64,000 bases of DNA from Pelagihabitans sp963710535 (GTDB lineage Bacteria; Bacteroidota; Bacteroidia; Flavobacteriales; Flavobacteriaceae), in contig CAVQAW010000010.1 of the NCBI GenBank assembly GCA_963710535.1, forward strand, positions 496,001-560,000, given 5' to 3'. The notes below the pieces were generated by a model, which saw nothing but the letters and a program-made list of their open reading frames with translations, was not told the origin of the DNA and did no database searches. Shown piece by piece: positions 40,854-49,824 of this stretch. Positions within the stretch are counted from its first letter, which is position 1, and every line of letters starts with the position of its first letter. The translations under genes and the position numbers were made by a program.

Positions 40854-40861
40854 CAAAGATA
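40854..40861 (-). promoter_or_regulatory. -7 box TATCTTTG of the greA promoter
   Basis: Exact TAnnTTTG match followed by CG, on the minus strand, 185 nt upstream of the greA ATG. It is the best promoter in the region and would give a long untranslated leader. Confidence 0.5.
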
Positions 40862-40910
40862 CATATTTTTTGTTCAATTTTGTTGTTGATCATCATTGAA
40901 ACCCTATCCC

Positions 40911-41348
40911 ATGAAGCGAATTTGGAGCTTGATTTTGTTGGTATTGCTCCTGGCCTGTAGCAACGATCGAACCAATCGCAACCCCTATTTACAGGAAATC
41001 GGTTTTCGCTTTGATTTAAATTTGAACTTGCCCTTATACAGCCCGTTGACCAATACTGGTAATGTGGTTTATATCCCCAGCAGTGGGGTTGGCACCCGTG
41101 GCGTGTTCGTGATCAATGTCGGCTTCGACCAATTTAGGGCCTTTGAGGCGAGTTGCCCCAATCATGCGCCCAATGATTGTTCCACGATGCTGTTGGATGG
41201 CCAAATAGCGGTTTGCCCATGTGAAGAATATGAGTACACCCTGTTCACCGGCCAGCTTCAGAACAGGCCACAGGACGGAAACCGTTATTATGATATGCTC
41301 GAATATCGTGCCACCTACAATGGAGGTGTGGTCGTGATTTCCAATTAG
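40911..41348 (+). CDS. Rieske-like lipoprotein with altered ligand set
   Basis: 145 aa from the ATG at 40911 (a TTG five codons upstream is less likely). M-K-R-I-W-S-L-I-L-L-V-L-L-L-A-C-S-N is a lipoprotein signal with the lipid Cys at residue 16. The C-terminal 65 residues look like a Rieske fold: S-C-P-N-H (C82, H85), then V-C-P-C-E-E-Y-E-Y-T-L-F-T-G (C102, C104). A normal Rieske site is C-x-H and C-x-x-H. Here the first His is displaced by one residue and the second is replaced by Glu (E105), with an extra Cys at 90. Binding of a 2Fe-2S cluster is therefore uncertain. Confidence 0.75.
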   Translation: MKRIWSLILLVLLLACSNDRTNRNPYLQEIGFRFDLNLNLPLYSPLTNTGNVVYIPSSGVGTRGVFVINVGFDQFRAFEASCPNHAPNDCSTMLLDGQIAVCPCEEYEYTLFTGQLQNRPQDGNRYYDMLEYRATYNGGVVVISN

Positions 41349-41378
41349 GAAATTTGGCGAGATAAAATCTTAACCCTT

Positions 41379-42395
41379 TCATTGCGCTAGGCCCAAAATT
41401 TGATCCATCACCCAACTGGTATGAAGGCCCGATTTGCCCAAAGAGGGGTGTGTCAGCTTCCCCATCAGATGATCCCTGATATTGGCCACGTGGTATTTTT
41501 GAATATGTTTGGGGTGTGCTATGGTTTTAGTTTGTTGCCCCTTCGCATTCTCCAATACCAGGGGACGGTCCTCAAATATTGAAAAAATAATCTTCCCGCC
41601 ACCGCCAATAATCTCTGCACAATCTACATACCCATCGCTCGCGAAGTTCCAACTGCCTTCCCCTTTGACCCCATTTTTGTGCAGCCAAGAGCCCGAAATT
41701 GTGTCCATGGCACTGTATAAGCCCAGCTGATTGGTAGCCATCCCCTTAGCCTCGGCTATATCGCCCATCAAGTACACGAACAAATCAAGGCCATGACTGG
41801 CCAAATCGTCGAAATACCCCCCGGGAGCCACCGCCCTGTCGGTCCGCCAATTGTGCGCCCCACTCTTATCAATCATCGAAGGGGGTTTGGCCAAATGCCA
41901 GCGAACCTGTCTTATTTGGCCGATTTCACCGGCCTCTATCCAATGTTTGATCTGATCGAACCTAGGGAGCGATCTACGGTAATATGCGATAAACAGGGGA
42001 ACTTCCCGCTGCAAAAAGGCATTGTAGATCTGAAGGCTATCCTCATAGTTTGGCGCCATCGGTTTTTCAATGCAACAGGGCTTTCCTGCTGCCGCGACCA
42101 TAAGTCCGTAATATGTATGGGAGTCGGGCGGGGTGGCAATATACACCGCATCGATTTCATCGTCAACAATCAGGTCCTCCGCTTTCTTATATGTTTTTGG
42201 AATGCCATGGCGAAGGGCATAGTCCTTTGCCTTTTGATGGTCGCGTCGCATGACGGCCGTCAGTTCAAAACCATCGGTTTGCTGAAAAGCAGGTCCGCTT
42301 TTCACCTCGGTAACATGGCCACAACCTATGATGCCCCATTGGATCGGCAAAGTTTTAAAGTATGGTTCCATTTCAATATTGTTGTGCCTTGTCAT
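41379..42395 (-). CDS. Gfo/Idh/MocA family oxidoreductase
   Basis: 338 aa. The N-terminal Rossmann motif I-I-G-C-G-H-V-T-E is followed by the family motifs A-V-Y-I-A-T-P-P-D-S-H and I-E-K-P-M-A-P (residue K is the usual catalytic lysine of E-K-P), then a large C-terminal sheet domain with D-D-L-A-S-H-G-L-D. It oxidises or reduces a sugar or inositol-like substrate with NAD(P). Either M1 (42395) or M9 (42371, M-E-P-Y-F-K) could be the start. It is 78 nt downstream of the TIM-barrel-like gene in the same direction; substrate unknown. Confidence 0.9.
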   Translation of the reverse strand: MTRHNNIEMEPYFKTLPIQWGIIGCGHVTEVKSGPAFQQTDGFELTAVMRRDHQKAKDYALRHGIPKTYKKAEDLIVDDEIDAVYIATPPDSHTYYGLMVAAAGKPCCIEKPMAPNYEDSLQIYNAFLQREVPLFIAYYRRSLPRFDQIKHWIEAGEIGQIRQVRWHLAKPPSMIDKSGAHNWRTDRAVAPGGYFDDLASHGLDLFVYLMGDIAEAKGMATNQLGLYSAMDTISGSWLHKNGVKGEGSWNFASDGYVDCAEIIGGGGKIIFSIFEDRPLVLENAKGQQTKTIAHPKHIQKYHVANIRDHLMGKLTHPSLGKSGLHTSWVMDQILGLAQ

Positions 42396-42473
42396 GTATT
42401 GCCTTTCCTTTATAGGTATTCCATCCAGACCTCGTATTAAGATTGCTGTACCATAAGGAATTGACGAAGCATT

Positions 42474-43136
42474 TTACTCATTCCTGTATTTGTTCATGAT
42501 ACCTCTAAACAATTCCCCTGTCGAAGGCGGGGTATAGGATATTGCATTTGCTCCTGCTTTAATGGCCGCCAAGATGGTTTCATCGGTCTTGCCTCCGGTG
42601 GCGATAATGGCGACTTCACTATCGATATCGCGAATGCGCTTGATGATGTCGCTGGTTTTTTCGGCCCCGGAAACATTAAAAATATCGATTCCGGCATGTA
42701 TTCTGCCTTTGATATCGTCCTTCCCGGAAACTATTGTGATCGTCACCGGTATATCGATTTTTTCCTTGAGCCTATGAATCAAGTTGTTCGGCGTGGGTTT
42801 ATTGAGCACTACCCCCAAAGCCCCCTGGAATTCGGCATGAATCGCAAGCTCTACCGATCGATCCCCCGTGGTAATGCCTCCTCCTACACCACAAAAAATA
42901 GGCTTGTCGGCCGCGAGGATCAATGCGTTCGATATAACGGGCTGTGGGGTAAAAGGATAGACCGCGATAATGGCACTGGCATTGGTATTTCTGATAATAG
43001 CCACGTCGGTGCTGAAGAGAAAGCTCTTCAGCAGTTGACCAAAAACCCTGATGCCCGAACACTGCCCTATGATTTCGGGCACGGCAACAATATTCGTGCG
43101 CAGTTTACTGCCAAAAGTGGGAATGGGTTTCATCAT
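42474..43136 (-). CDS. Predicted TIM-barrel-like protein of unknown function
   Basis: 220 aa from the M-M pair at 43136/43133 (the frame runs on upstream but is not protein-like there). Alternating strands and helices with glycine-rich ends fit a beta/alpha barrel: V-F-S-T-D-V-A-I-I, I-A-V-Y-P-F-T-P-Q-P, C-G-V-G-G-G-I-T-T-G, G-A-L-G-V-V-L-N, I-I-A-T-G-G-K-T-D-E-T and G-A-N-A-I-S-Y-T-P-P-S-T. The last two motifs resemble phosphate-binding loops of ThiG/HisA-like barrels. I do not recognise a named enzyme. It lies between a TPP-riboswitch-controlled receptor gene and an oxidoreductase. Confidence 0.7.
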   Translation of the reverse strand: MMKPIPTFGSKLRTNIVAVPEIIGQCSGIRVFGQLLKSFLFSTDVAIIRNTNASAIIAVYPFTPQPVISNALILAADKPIFCGVGGGITTGDRSVELAIHAEFQGALGVVLNKPTPNNLIHRLKEKIDIPVTITIVSGKDDIKGRIHAGIDIFNVSGAEKTSDIIKRIRDIDSEVAIIATGGKTDETILAAIKAGANAISYTPPSTGELFRGIMNKYRNE

Positions 43137-43278
43137 TTTCCAGCGAAAAACCTTTCTTAAAGATAATGCAATTTTAAGATGGGGCGTCTTTTGAAGAAAT
43201 TGAATTTTACACCCACCGGAAAATCTGAACCAAAGGCCATCCGATAGCGTTCGAACCTTCCCAAACATATCTCGATAA

Positions 43279-45459
43279 CTAAAACCTTATGGTAGCCCCC
43301 AGCAAAAAATGAATGCCCGCTTGGGGATAATAACCGGCACCTTCAACCGTGGTAATGGTTCCGGGATTTGTAAAATCATCATCATAGGTAAAAAAGTACC
43401 CATTGGAGACGATGTCCTGATCAAAAATGTTGTTCACCAAGCCAGAAAAGGTAATGCTTTCGACCAGGGAGTCGGGCTTCCAAACATATTGAACATTCAA
43501 ATCTACCTGCGAATATGCTTTTAGTACCGAGAAATCCGAATCGATATTGCCCATGTATTGCTTTCCCACATACTTGCCCAGCAAAATCAATTGAAGGCCT
43601 GAATCCATCGAATAGAGGAGTTGATTCCCCGCAACGATTGATGGGGAGAAGGCGATGCGCGTATTCCCCAAAGACTGCAAGCTCCCATCACGTTGAAAAA
43701 CAAAATCGAGGTTCCTATTGTTGCTCAAGGCTACATTGGGCCGCCATCGTATCCGCTCACCCAATTTTACATCGGCATCGAATTCGATACCCATGCGGTA
43801 ACTATCGCCAATATTTGCCCTTAGCGGGGCTCCGACATCGTTCAACTCCCCTGTGAGCACTAATTGGTTTTTGTACCTCATGTAATAGAGATTGGCACTG
43901 AACTGAACTTTAGGAGCAAGATGTCGCCAACCCAGCTCAACGTCTTGAAGGTTTTCCGGTTCCGGATTACCGGACTCGTAGTCGTTTCGGTTCGGTTCCC
44001 TGTTGGCCACGGCATAGCTCAGGTAGAAATTATTTTCAGGATCGAGATCAAGGGTCAGTCCAACCTTTGGGTTAAAGAAGTTAAAGCGGTCATCGACCAA
44101 TCCGGTATCATCGCCATTGGCCTTATATTGCAACGTTCGGTACTGCAAGTCCCCAAAGAGGCGAATTTCCCGGTTCAAATTGTAGTTGGCTTTCGCATAG
44201 AGATTGAGGTCTGACTTTTTTGAGCGGTCATCGTAATAACGATCTCGAATATCGGTAGCTCCCGCAAAACGCGCCCATATCACTTCCCCAAAGTGCTTTC
44301 CCTCATATTGGTTCCAGCCGCCTCCAAAAATCAGATTTGCTTTGGCGGTTTGATAGGTAGTGGAAAAAACGGCCCCGTAAAAATCATTATCCAGCCAACG
44401 CCTTCTGACCAGGTCGGTGGTGTTCACTTCCGTGCCGTTCACCAGCAGTGGTTCAATACCATAAATGGAAAAGGCATCATCTTCCCTGAATTGTTCAAAA
44501 TAGCCTCGGCCATGGGTAAAGTGCAAGGCCATATTGGTGCTCCAAGAGGGGGACCAGTTCTGGTTCCACAGCAATTGCGCATGGTCTTGTTTGTAGTTGT
44601 CGACTTCATTGTCGTAAAATCGAAGGGTGCCGTCGGCATCGGTATATTGCCCGGCCGGATTGAAGGTGCGATCGCGTTGCAGGGTTTCGGCATCAATGCC
44701 GAACCATGACTGGTAAGTGATTTCCTGCCCTCCGAACAACAGGGCTTTGATGAGGGTGTTGTCATTTTTATAGGCACCCTGCAAGAAGTACGAATCCAGG
44801 TCGGAAGAGGCCCGATCGATATATCCATCCGAGGTAATTCGTGACAGGCGACCTGCAAGTTCGATTCGCTCCTTTAACAATCCTGTACTGAATTTGATGT
44901 TGTTGCGCAGGGTATTGAAACTCCCCACTGAAGAGGATAGCTGTGCATAGGCCTCCTCCGAAAGGGCATCGGTCAATATATTTAAACTGGCACCGAAGGC
45001 TCCGGCTCCATTGGTAGAGGTCCCCACTCCCCTTTGCAATTGGAGACTTTCGGTCGATGAGGCGAAATCGGGCAAGTTAACCCAAAAGGTGCCATGAGAT
45101 TCGGAATCGTTGTAAGGGATGCCATTAATGGTGACGTTTACCCTTGTGGCATCACTGCCACGAACCCTTATACCGGTATAGCCTACTCCTGCACCCGCGT
45201 CGGAAGTCGTAACCACGGAGGGCAGGTAATTCATCAAAATGGGAATGTCCTGCCCCAGGTTTCTGGGCGAAAAACTCTTTTTGTCAAGGTTGGAAAAAGT
45301 AACGGGCGACTGATTGTTGACCCGTATCGCAGAAACAAAAACCTCCTCGAGCACTACCTTCGTGCCCTCTATCGAATCGGTTGGCTGGTCTTGGGCAAAA
45401 AGGGAACTGCCAAGTCCCAGTATTGCGATAAATGGAAAAATAGATTTCATTCGTACCAT
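43279..45459 (-). CDS. TonB-dependent outer-membrane receptor, probably thiamine-related
   Basis: 726 aa. The signal peptide (M-K-S-I-F-P-F-I-A-I-L-G-L-G-S-S-L-F-A-Q) follows an M-V-R start at 45459, with M4 at 45450 equally possible. The plug domain shows I-L-M-N-Y-L-P-S-V-V, R-V-R-G-S-D-A-T-R-V-N-V-T-I-N-G-I-P and R-G-V-G-T-S-T-N-G-A-G-A-F-G-A-S; the rest is a 22-strand-type barrel ending in F. No carboxypeptidase-like N-terminal domain, so it is not a SusC protein. Its leader contains a TPP riboswitch (45552-45666), which points to uptake of thiamine or its precursors, repressed when thiamine pyrophosphate is plentiful. Confidence 0.92.
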   Translation of the reverse strand: MVRMKSIFPFIAILGLGSSLFAQDQPTDSIEGTKVVLEEVFVSAIRVNNQSPVTFSNLDKKSFSPRNLGQDIPILMNYLPSVVTTSDAGAGVGYTGIRVRGSDATRVNVTINGIPYNDSESHGTFWVNLPDFASSTESLQLQRGVGTSTNGAGAFGASLNILTDALSEEAYAQLSSSVGSFNTLRNNIKFSTGLLKERIELAGRLSRITSDGYIDRASSDLDSYFLQGAYKNDNTLIKALLFGGQEITYQSWFGIDAETLQRDRTFNPAGQYTDADGTLRFYDNEVDNYKQDHAQLLWNQNWSPSWSTNMALHFTHGRGYFEQFREDDAFSIYGIEPLLVNGTEVNTTDLVRRRWLDNDFYGAVFSTTYQTAKANLIFGGGWNQYEGKHFGEVIWARFAGATDIRDRYYDDRSKKSDLNLYAKANYNLNREIRLFGDLQYRTLQYKANGDDTGLVDDRFNFFNPKVGLTLDLDPENNFYLSYAVANREPNRNDYESGNPEPENLQDVELGWRHLAPKVQFSANLYYMRYKNQLVLTGELNDVGAPLRANIGDSYRMGIEFDADVKLGERIRWRPNVALSNNRNLDFVFQRDGSLQSLGNTRIAFSPSIVAGNQLLYSMDSGLQLILLGKYVGKQYMGNIDSDFSVLKAYSQVDLNVQYVWKPDSLVESITFSGLVNNIFDQDIVSNGYFFTYDDDFTNPGTITTVEGAGYYPQAGIHFLLGATIRF

Positions 45460-45551
45460 GTTATTGTTACGAATAAAAGGGGCTATTATTCTCTGTTAAA
45501 CTCGGATTTTATTTCCTTAGGAAACGATGGCCGGCCTGATGGCGACCTGCG

Positions 45552-45666
45552 CTTTTTCCCTTGGCGGCATTACCCGCCCAGGTTCTTTGGGTATGATCTC
45601 AGCCAGCCTTCGTACTTGTTCATGGAAATTACATGAACAAGCATCGGGCTTAAGCACCCCTTTGAG
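45552..45666 (-). ncRNA. TPP riboswitch (THI element)
   Basis: On the minus strand all conserved parts of the thiamine pyrophosphate aptamer appear in order: GGGGTGC (45660-45654), a 9-bp optional P3a hairpin TTGTTCATG/CATGAACAA, GGCTGAGA then TACCC, AACCTG, the P4 stem GGCGG-GTAATG-CCGCC, and the closing AAGGGAA (45562-45556). The order and sequence match E. coli thiM. It lies about 95 nt upstream of the TonB-dependent receptor start and just after a TATATTTG -7 box. No obvious terminator follows, so control may act on translation. Confidence 0.93.
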
Positions 45667-45672
45667 ATGGTA

Positions 45673-45680
45673 CAAATATA
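45673..45680 (-). promoter_or_regulatory. -7 box TATATTTG of the riboswitch transcript
   Basis: Exact TAnnTTTG match on the minus strand, ending about 10 nt before the first conserved nucleotides of the TPP aptamer, so transcription would start just before the riboswitch. Confidence 0.6.
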
Positions 45681-45791
45681 GTGTTGCTATTTTGATTATT
45701 AAACGAATCCTGGATGATTATTTTCCTTTGGATATGAACATTTTCTCCGTTCACGACGTATCTTTAGAACAGCGGTCGCAGTCGGTCAACC

Positions 45792-48260
45792 ATGAAAGGG
45801 AATTCGAAAAATAAATTCACGTTAAAAATCATCTTCAGCTATTTGGCGCTTACCACGATAGTTTTGGTATCGGGCTACTTCATATTTAAGGAAATCCGTG
45901 TTTTCCTGTACGATAACCAGATGGAGGAAACAGATGCCAAGCTTCTAAAAACCGGATCGCTGTTCACGGAATTATATGAAGCGGAAAGCTTATCCAAATT
46001 GGCCTTACAAACCAAAACACAAAAGAATTTCTCGGCCTACTCCGCAAAAATCGATACCATCATTATGAAAATCGATACGCTAAAACAGCTATCGACGACC
46101 GCGCACCATAAAGGACTTCTCGACAGCCTGCAATTGTTCCTCAGGCAAAAAGTGGCCAACAGCAACGCCTTGCGTAAACTAAAGGTAAAAAATGAGGCGA
46201 ACAATTCCATCGATAATGCCCTGAAGGAATTCCGAAAAATGGAATCATCCATTGGCAAATTGACCATTTATAATTTCGAACCTAATCCCGAGAAGTTGAC
46301 CCCTTATAAGAGAAAGGTTTTGGAGGATTGGGTCGCTTACCTGAACAAAAACATACCAGCGGATGGCACCGAAATCCCGGATTCGGATAAAATCGATTCC
46401 ATTCTCAGCGCTTCCAAAATCTTGTTGGTCGAGGCTAAAAAAAATGATGCCAAAACGCAACGTTTTTTGGCGCAAAAAGAACAAGAAATCACTTCCAACG
46501 ACCTTATTCTGTCCCAACAACTTCGATCGATCATCAGTGCCTTTGAACAGGAAATGGTCGTCAACTCATACAACCAGAGCCTGGTTAGGCAAGATGCCTT
46601 GCGAAAAAGTGTGAGACTGGCCGCGATGACCATTTTGCTCGGCTTTTTGGTCGCCGCCCTATTCACCTTCCTCATCAATAGGGACTATTGGCGGGTTCAA
46701 ACCTATCGCCAACAACTCGAAAAAGAAAAAAAATTCTCCGAATCGTTGCTCAAAAGCAGGGAGCAATTGATTTCGACCGTGAGCCACGATCTTCGTACCC
46801 CGTTGAATACAATTACGGGTTATGCGGAACTAATGGATGAAACCCCGTTGAATGACAAACAACAACGGTATTTGAAGCATCTTAAATCTGCTTCGGAATA
46901 TGTGGTAAACCTGGTCAATGACCTCTTGGATTTTTCAAAATTGGAGGCGGGCAAGCTCAAGATCGAGAAAAAATCTTTTCAGTTATCCTCATTGATAAGG
47001 GAGACCGCCGAGAACCTTCATGCCATCCATGCACAAAAAGATTTGGAACTGGTCGTAGATATAGACCCTGAACTTCAACAACATGTATTGGGAGATCCTT
47101 TTCGCATACGTCAGATATTGAGCAATCTCATAGGAAATGCCTTTAAGTTTACACAAGAAGGCACCATAACCATTAAGGCCAAAGCAAACATGAGAGGAAA
47201 GTCGATGATGGCCCAAATAGCCGTATCGGATACCGGTATTGGCATAGCGGAAGACCAGCAGCGGCAAATCTTTAAGGAATTTACACAGGCCGACGCACAA
47301 ATCGAGCGCAGGTTCGGCGGGTACGGACTTGGGTTGACCATTTCGAAAAAACTTACGGAACTGCTGGAAGGCAGGTTGCATTTAAAAAGTGCAGTAGGGA
47401 AAGGCAGTACTTTTACTTTGGAATTACCTTTGCAATTGTCAAAGGAAACCGGGCTTAATGCAAAGACACAGTCTTTCATAGCACAAAATATTCAACTACT
47501 TATCATCGATGATGATGCTTCACTATTGCGTTTACTTGGGGAATTGTGTGAAAGTCTTGGGATTACCGCCCATATCTATAACGATTTTGAGGAAGTGGGG
47601 CAAAATGAACCCCTTGAATATCAGATGGTGCTCACCGATATTCAAATGCCCACATTGAACGGTTTCGAGGTACTTCAAAAATTAAAATCGGGCAAATATG
47701 CCCATTATGCCCACCAACCTATAGTGGCCATGACCGGTCGGCGCGATTTGGAGGATGAACATTACACCAACAAGGGGTTTGCCCAGGTATTGCAAAAACC
47801 TTTCACCAAAGACCAATTGATCGGTATCCTGGGAACCCAAGGGTTGATCGCCAACACCATTTCAAATACGGAAAATAAAAAAGCGGTTAAAAAGCCGACA
47901 TCGACTTTATTTAATCTAGACTTAATCAGGTCGTTTTTAGGGGACAACGAAACGGCGATACAAGAGGTATTGCAAACCTTTCACGCGGAAACCATCAATA
48001 ATATGCTTAATCTGGAAACGGCGATAGAACGGCGGCAGTATGCCTTGATCAACCAAACGGCACACCGCATGTTGCCCATGTTCAGACAGTTGAAGGTAGA
48101 TTCCTGTATCTCCCTTTTGGAAAAGTTCGAAGTCGCCAAGGAAACATCCATGCCTGCGATGGATTTGGACATTGGATTAAAGGCACTACGTGAAGCGGTA
48201 CTAAGCATGATGGCCGCAATGGAAGCCCAGACTATTATAAGTCCAACTTATAATGGTTGA
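45792..48260 (+). CDS. Hybrid sensor histidine kinase with receiver and HPt domains
   Basis: 822 aa. TM1 at about 12-32, a helical sensor domain with K-T-Q-K-N-F-S-A-Y-S to about residue 270, TM2 at about 276-297, then the HisKA H-box S-H-D-L-R-T-P-L (H332) and HATPase (N-L-I-G-N-A-F-K-F, D-T-G-I-G-I, G-G-Y-G-L-G-L-T-I). A receiver domain follows (I-D-D-D, D616 in L-T-D-I-Q-M-P), and a C-terminal HPt domain (T-A-H-R-M-L-P, H758). This is a complete phosphorelay in one chain. It lies tail to tail with the NtrC-type regulator, the two 3' ends overlapping by 26 nt; that regulator is the likely output. Confidence 0.92.
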   Translation: MKGNSKNKFTLKIIFSYLALTTIVLVSGYFIFKEIRVFLYDNQMEETDAKLLKTGSLFTELYEAESLSKLALQTKTQKNFSAYSAKIDTIIMKIDTLKQLSTTAHHKGLLDSLQLFLRQKVANSNALRKLKVKNEANNSIDNALKEFRKMESSIGKLTIYNFEPNPEKLTPYKRKVLEDWVAYLNKNIPADGTEIPDSDKIDSILSASKILLVEAKKNDAKTQRFLAQKEQEITSNDLILSQQLRSIISAFEQEMVVNSYNQSLVRQDALRKSVRLAAMTILLGFLVAALFTFLINRDYWRVQTYRQQLEKEKKFSESLLKSREQLISTVSHDLRTPLNTITGYAELMDETPLNDKQQRYLKHLKSASEYVVNLVNDLLDFSKLEAGKLKIEKKSFQLSSLIRETAENLHAIHAQKDLELVVDIDPELQQHVLGDPFRIRQILSNLIGNAFKFTQEGTITIKAKANMRGKSMMAQIAVSDTGIGIAEDQQRQIFKEFTQADAQIERRFGGYGLGLTISKKLTELLEGRLHLKSAVGKGSTFTLELPLQLSKETGLNAKTQSFIAQNIQLLIIDDDASLLRLLGELCESLGITAHIYNDFEEVGQNEPLEYQMVLTDIQMPTLNGFEVLQKLKSGKYAHYAHQPIVAMTGRRDLEDEHYTNKGFAQVLQKPFTKDQLIGILGTQGLIANTISNTENKKAVKKPTSTLFNLDLIRSFLGDNETAIQEVLQTFHAETINNMLNLETAIERRQYALINQTAHRMLPMFRQLKVDSCISLLEKFEVAKETSMPAMDLDIGLKALREAVLSMMAAMEAQTIISPTYNG

Positions 48261-49605
48261 TTTTGTTATAAAGTGTCTTTCGGGTTACCTGTAACAGTTT
48301 GGCAGCTTCTGATTTATTGAAGTTTGTTGTTTTTAGGGCCTTGAGAATACGGTCTTTTTCGAATTCGGTTTTAGAATATTTTGATTTGATGGATCGATGG
48401 CCGACACCTTGGCGCAGCTCCTGGGGAAGCGCCGTTATCTGCACTTCTTCATCGGTAGTGAGCAATACAGATCTTTTAACCACATTCTGTAGCTCCCTTA
48501 AATTGCCTGGCCAGTGATATTGCTTAAAGGCATCCCAAACACCCTTCGAAAAATGATGTACGTCTTTGTTCAAATTTTGATTCGCCTTGGCCAAAAAATG
48601 TTCTGCAAACAATTTTAGATCTTCATACCGATCTTCCAGGGAGGGGATTTCCACGGAAAACTCGTTCAACCTATGAAACAGATCTTCCCTAAAGGTGCCC
48701 TTTTCAACCGCTTCGGTCAGGTCTTCATTGGTGGCGGTAATGATCCTTACATCCACACTGATTTCCTTGTTGCTCCCCACTCTTTTAATTTTGCGTTCCT
48801 GAAGTGCCCGTAAGAGTTGAATTTGGTTTTCATAGGAAAGATTACCGACCTCGTCCAAAAACAGTGTGCCTCCGTTCGCCGCTTCAAAATTTCCCATTTT
48901 GTCTTCCACGGCACCGGTAAAACTCCCTTTTATGTGGCCAAAAAACTCGCTGGTGGCAAGTTCTTTAGGTATGGCGCCGCAATCTACGGCGATAAAGTTG
49001 TGGGCATGTCTTTTGCTCTTATCATGAATGGCACGTGCAGTGACCTCCTTCCCGGTACCGCTCTCGCCCGTAATTAAGACAGACATATCGGTGGGTGCGA
49101 CCAAGTTGATGTATTCCTGCAGTTTTTTTGAGGCTTCACTGATGCCCATGATGACATTCCCAGTGATTTGGGACGATGTCGCTGACGCATTTTTTGCCAC
49201 GCTTTTCTGTGCAGTGGCCAAGGACTTTGCATCTTCCGATTTAGATTTGGCCTTTAAGGCATTCTCGATGACCATGAGAATTTCATCCGGGGTAAAGGGT
49301 TTTGAAATATAATCGTAAGCGCCCTTTTTCATCGCCTTAACAGCCGAGCCTACCTCGGCATAGCCAGTCATCAATATCACTTGGGTTTTTGGATTGGTGC
49401 TCTTGATGTCACCGAGAAGTTGTATCCCATCATAATCGGGCAATCTCAAATCGGTGAGTACTACATCAAATTCGTTGCCGGATAGCATGACTTTGGCATG
49501 GGCAGCCGTAAAGCTGGTCTGTACTTGAAAATTGTGTCTGGTCAAGAACTTTTGCAGCATTTGGCAAAATGCAGCATCGTCTTCAATGATCAAGAGGTTT
49601 GGCAT
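48235..49605 (-). CDS. NtrC-type sigma-54-dependent response regulator
   Basis: 456 aa. The receiver domain has E-D-D (8-10) and phosphoacceptor D52 (L-T-D-L-R-L-P). A Ser/Ala-rich linker leads to the AAA+ domain with Walker A G-E-S-G-T-G-K-E, the sigma-54-contact loop G-S-F-T-G-A (usual form G-A-F-T-G-A), Walker B G-G-T-L-F-L-D-E-V-G and the R-finger region. A Fis-type helix-turn-helix ends the protein (F-N-K-S-E-A-A-K-L-L-Q-V-T-R-K-T-L-Y-N-K-I). It activates sigma-54 promoters from upstream sites. The two small genes just beyond its 5' end (49825 and 50508) carry sigma-54-like boxes and shared upstream elements. Confidence 0.95.
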   Translation of the reverse strand: MPNLLIIEDDAAFCQMLQKFLTRHNFQVQTSFTAAHAKVMLSGNEFDVVLTDLRLPDYDGIQLLGDIKSTNPKTQVILMTGYAEVGSAVKAMKKGAYDYISKPFTPDEILMVIENALKAKSKSEDAKSLATAQKSVAKNASATSSQITGNVIMGISEASKKLQEYINLVAPTDMSVLITGESGTGKEVTARAIHDKSKRHAHNFIAVDCGAIPKELATSEFFGHIKGSFTGAVEDKMGNFEAANGGTLFLDEVGNLSYENQIQLLRALQERKIKRVGSNKEISVDVRIITATNEDLTEAVEKGTFREDLFHRLNEFSVEIPSLEDRYEDLKLFAEHFLAKANQNLNKDVHHFSKGVWDAFKQYHWPGNLRELQNVVKRSVLLTTDEEVQITALPQELRQGVGHRSIKSKYSKTEFEKDRILKALKTTNFNKSEAAKLLQVTRKTLYNKINHYKLDL

Positions 49606-49755
49606 ACCGTGTTCCTTCTGTTAGCTATCTACGTAAAAATAGTACATGATGGCCGAACTAGCCCTAATTTATTCAAAAAATAAGGACTATGACATTGTAA
49701 GGAAAATAGCGCTTTGAAAGTGATGCAACCTATTATCGTGCTGCGCTACAAAAAG

Positions 49756-49783
49756 AAAGAGGCCGTATGACTACGACCTCTTT
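49756..49783 (-). terminator. Intrinsic terminator after the 99-aa PepSY-like gene
   Basis: AAAGAGG pairs with CCTCTTT, plus an inner CGTA/TACG pair across one mismatch, with a TGAC loop; on the minus strand it is followed by a T-rich run. It has the same layout as the terminator at 50435-50462. Confidence 0.75.
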
Positions 49784-49824
49784 CCGACCAAACCAACTTG
49801 ATACAAAACAAATAACTCAAGTTA

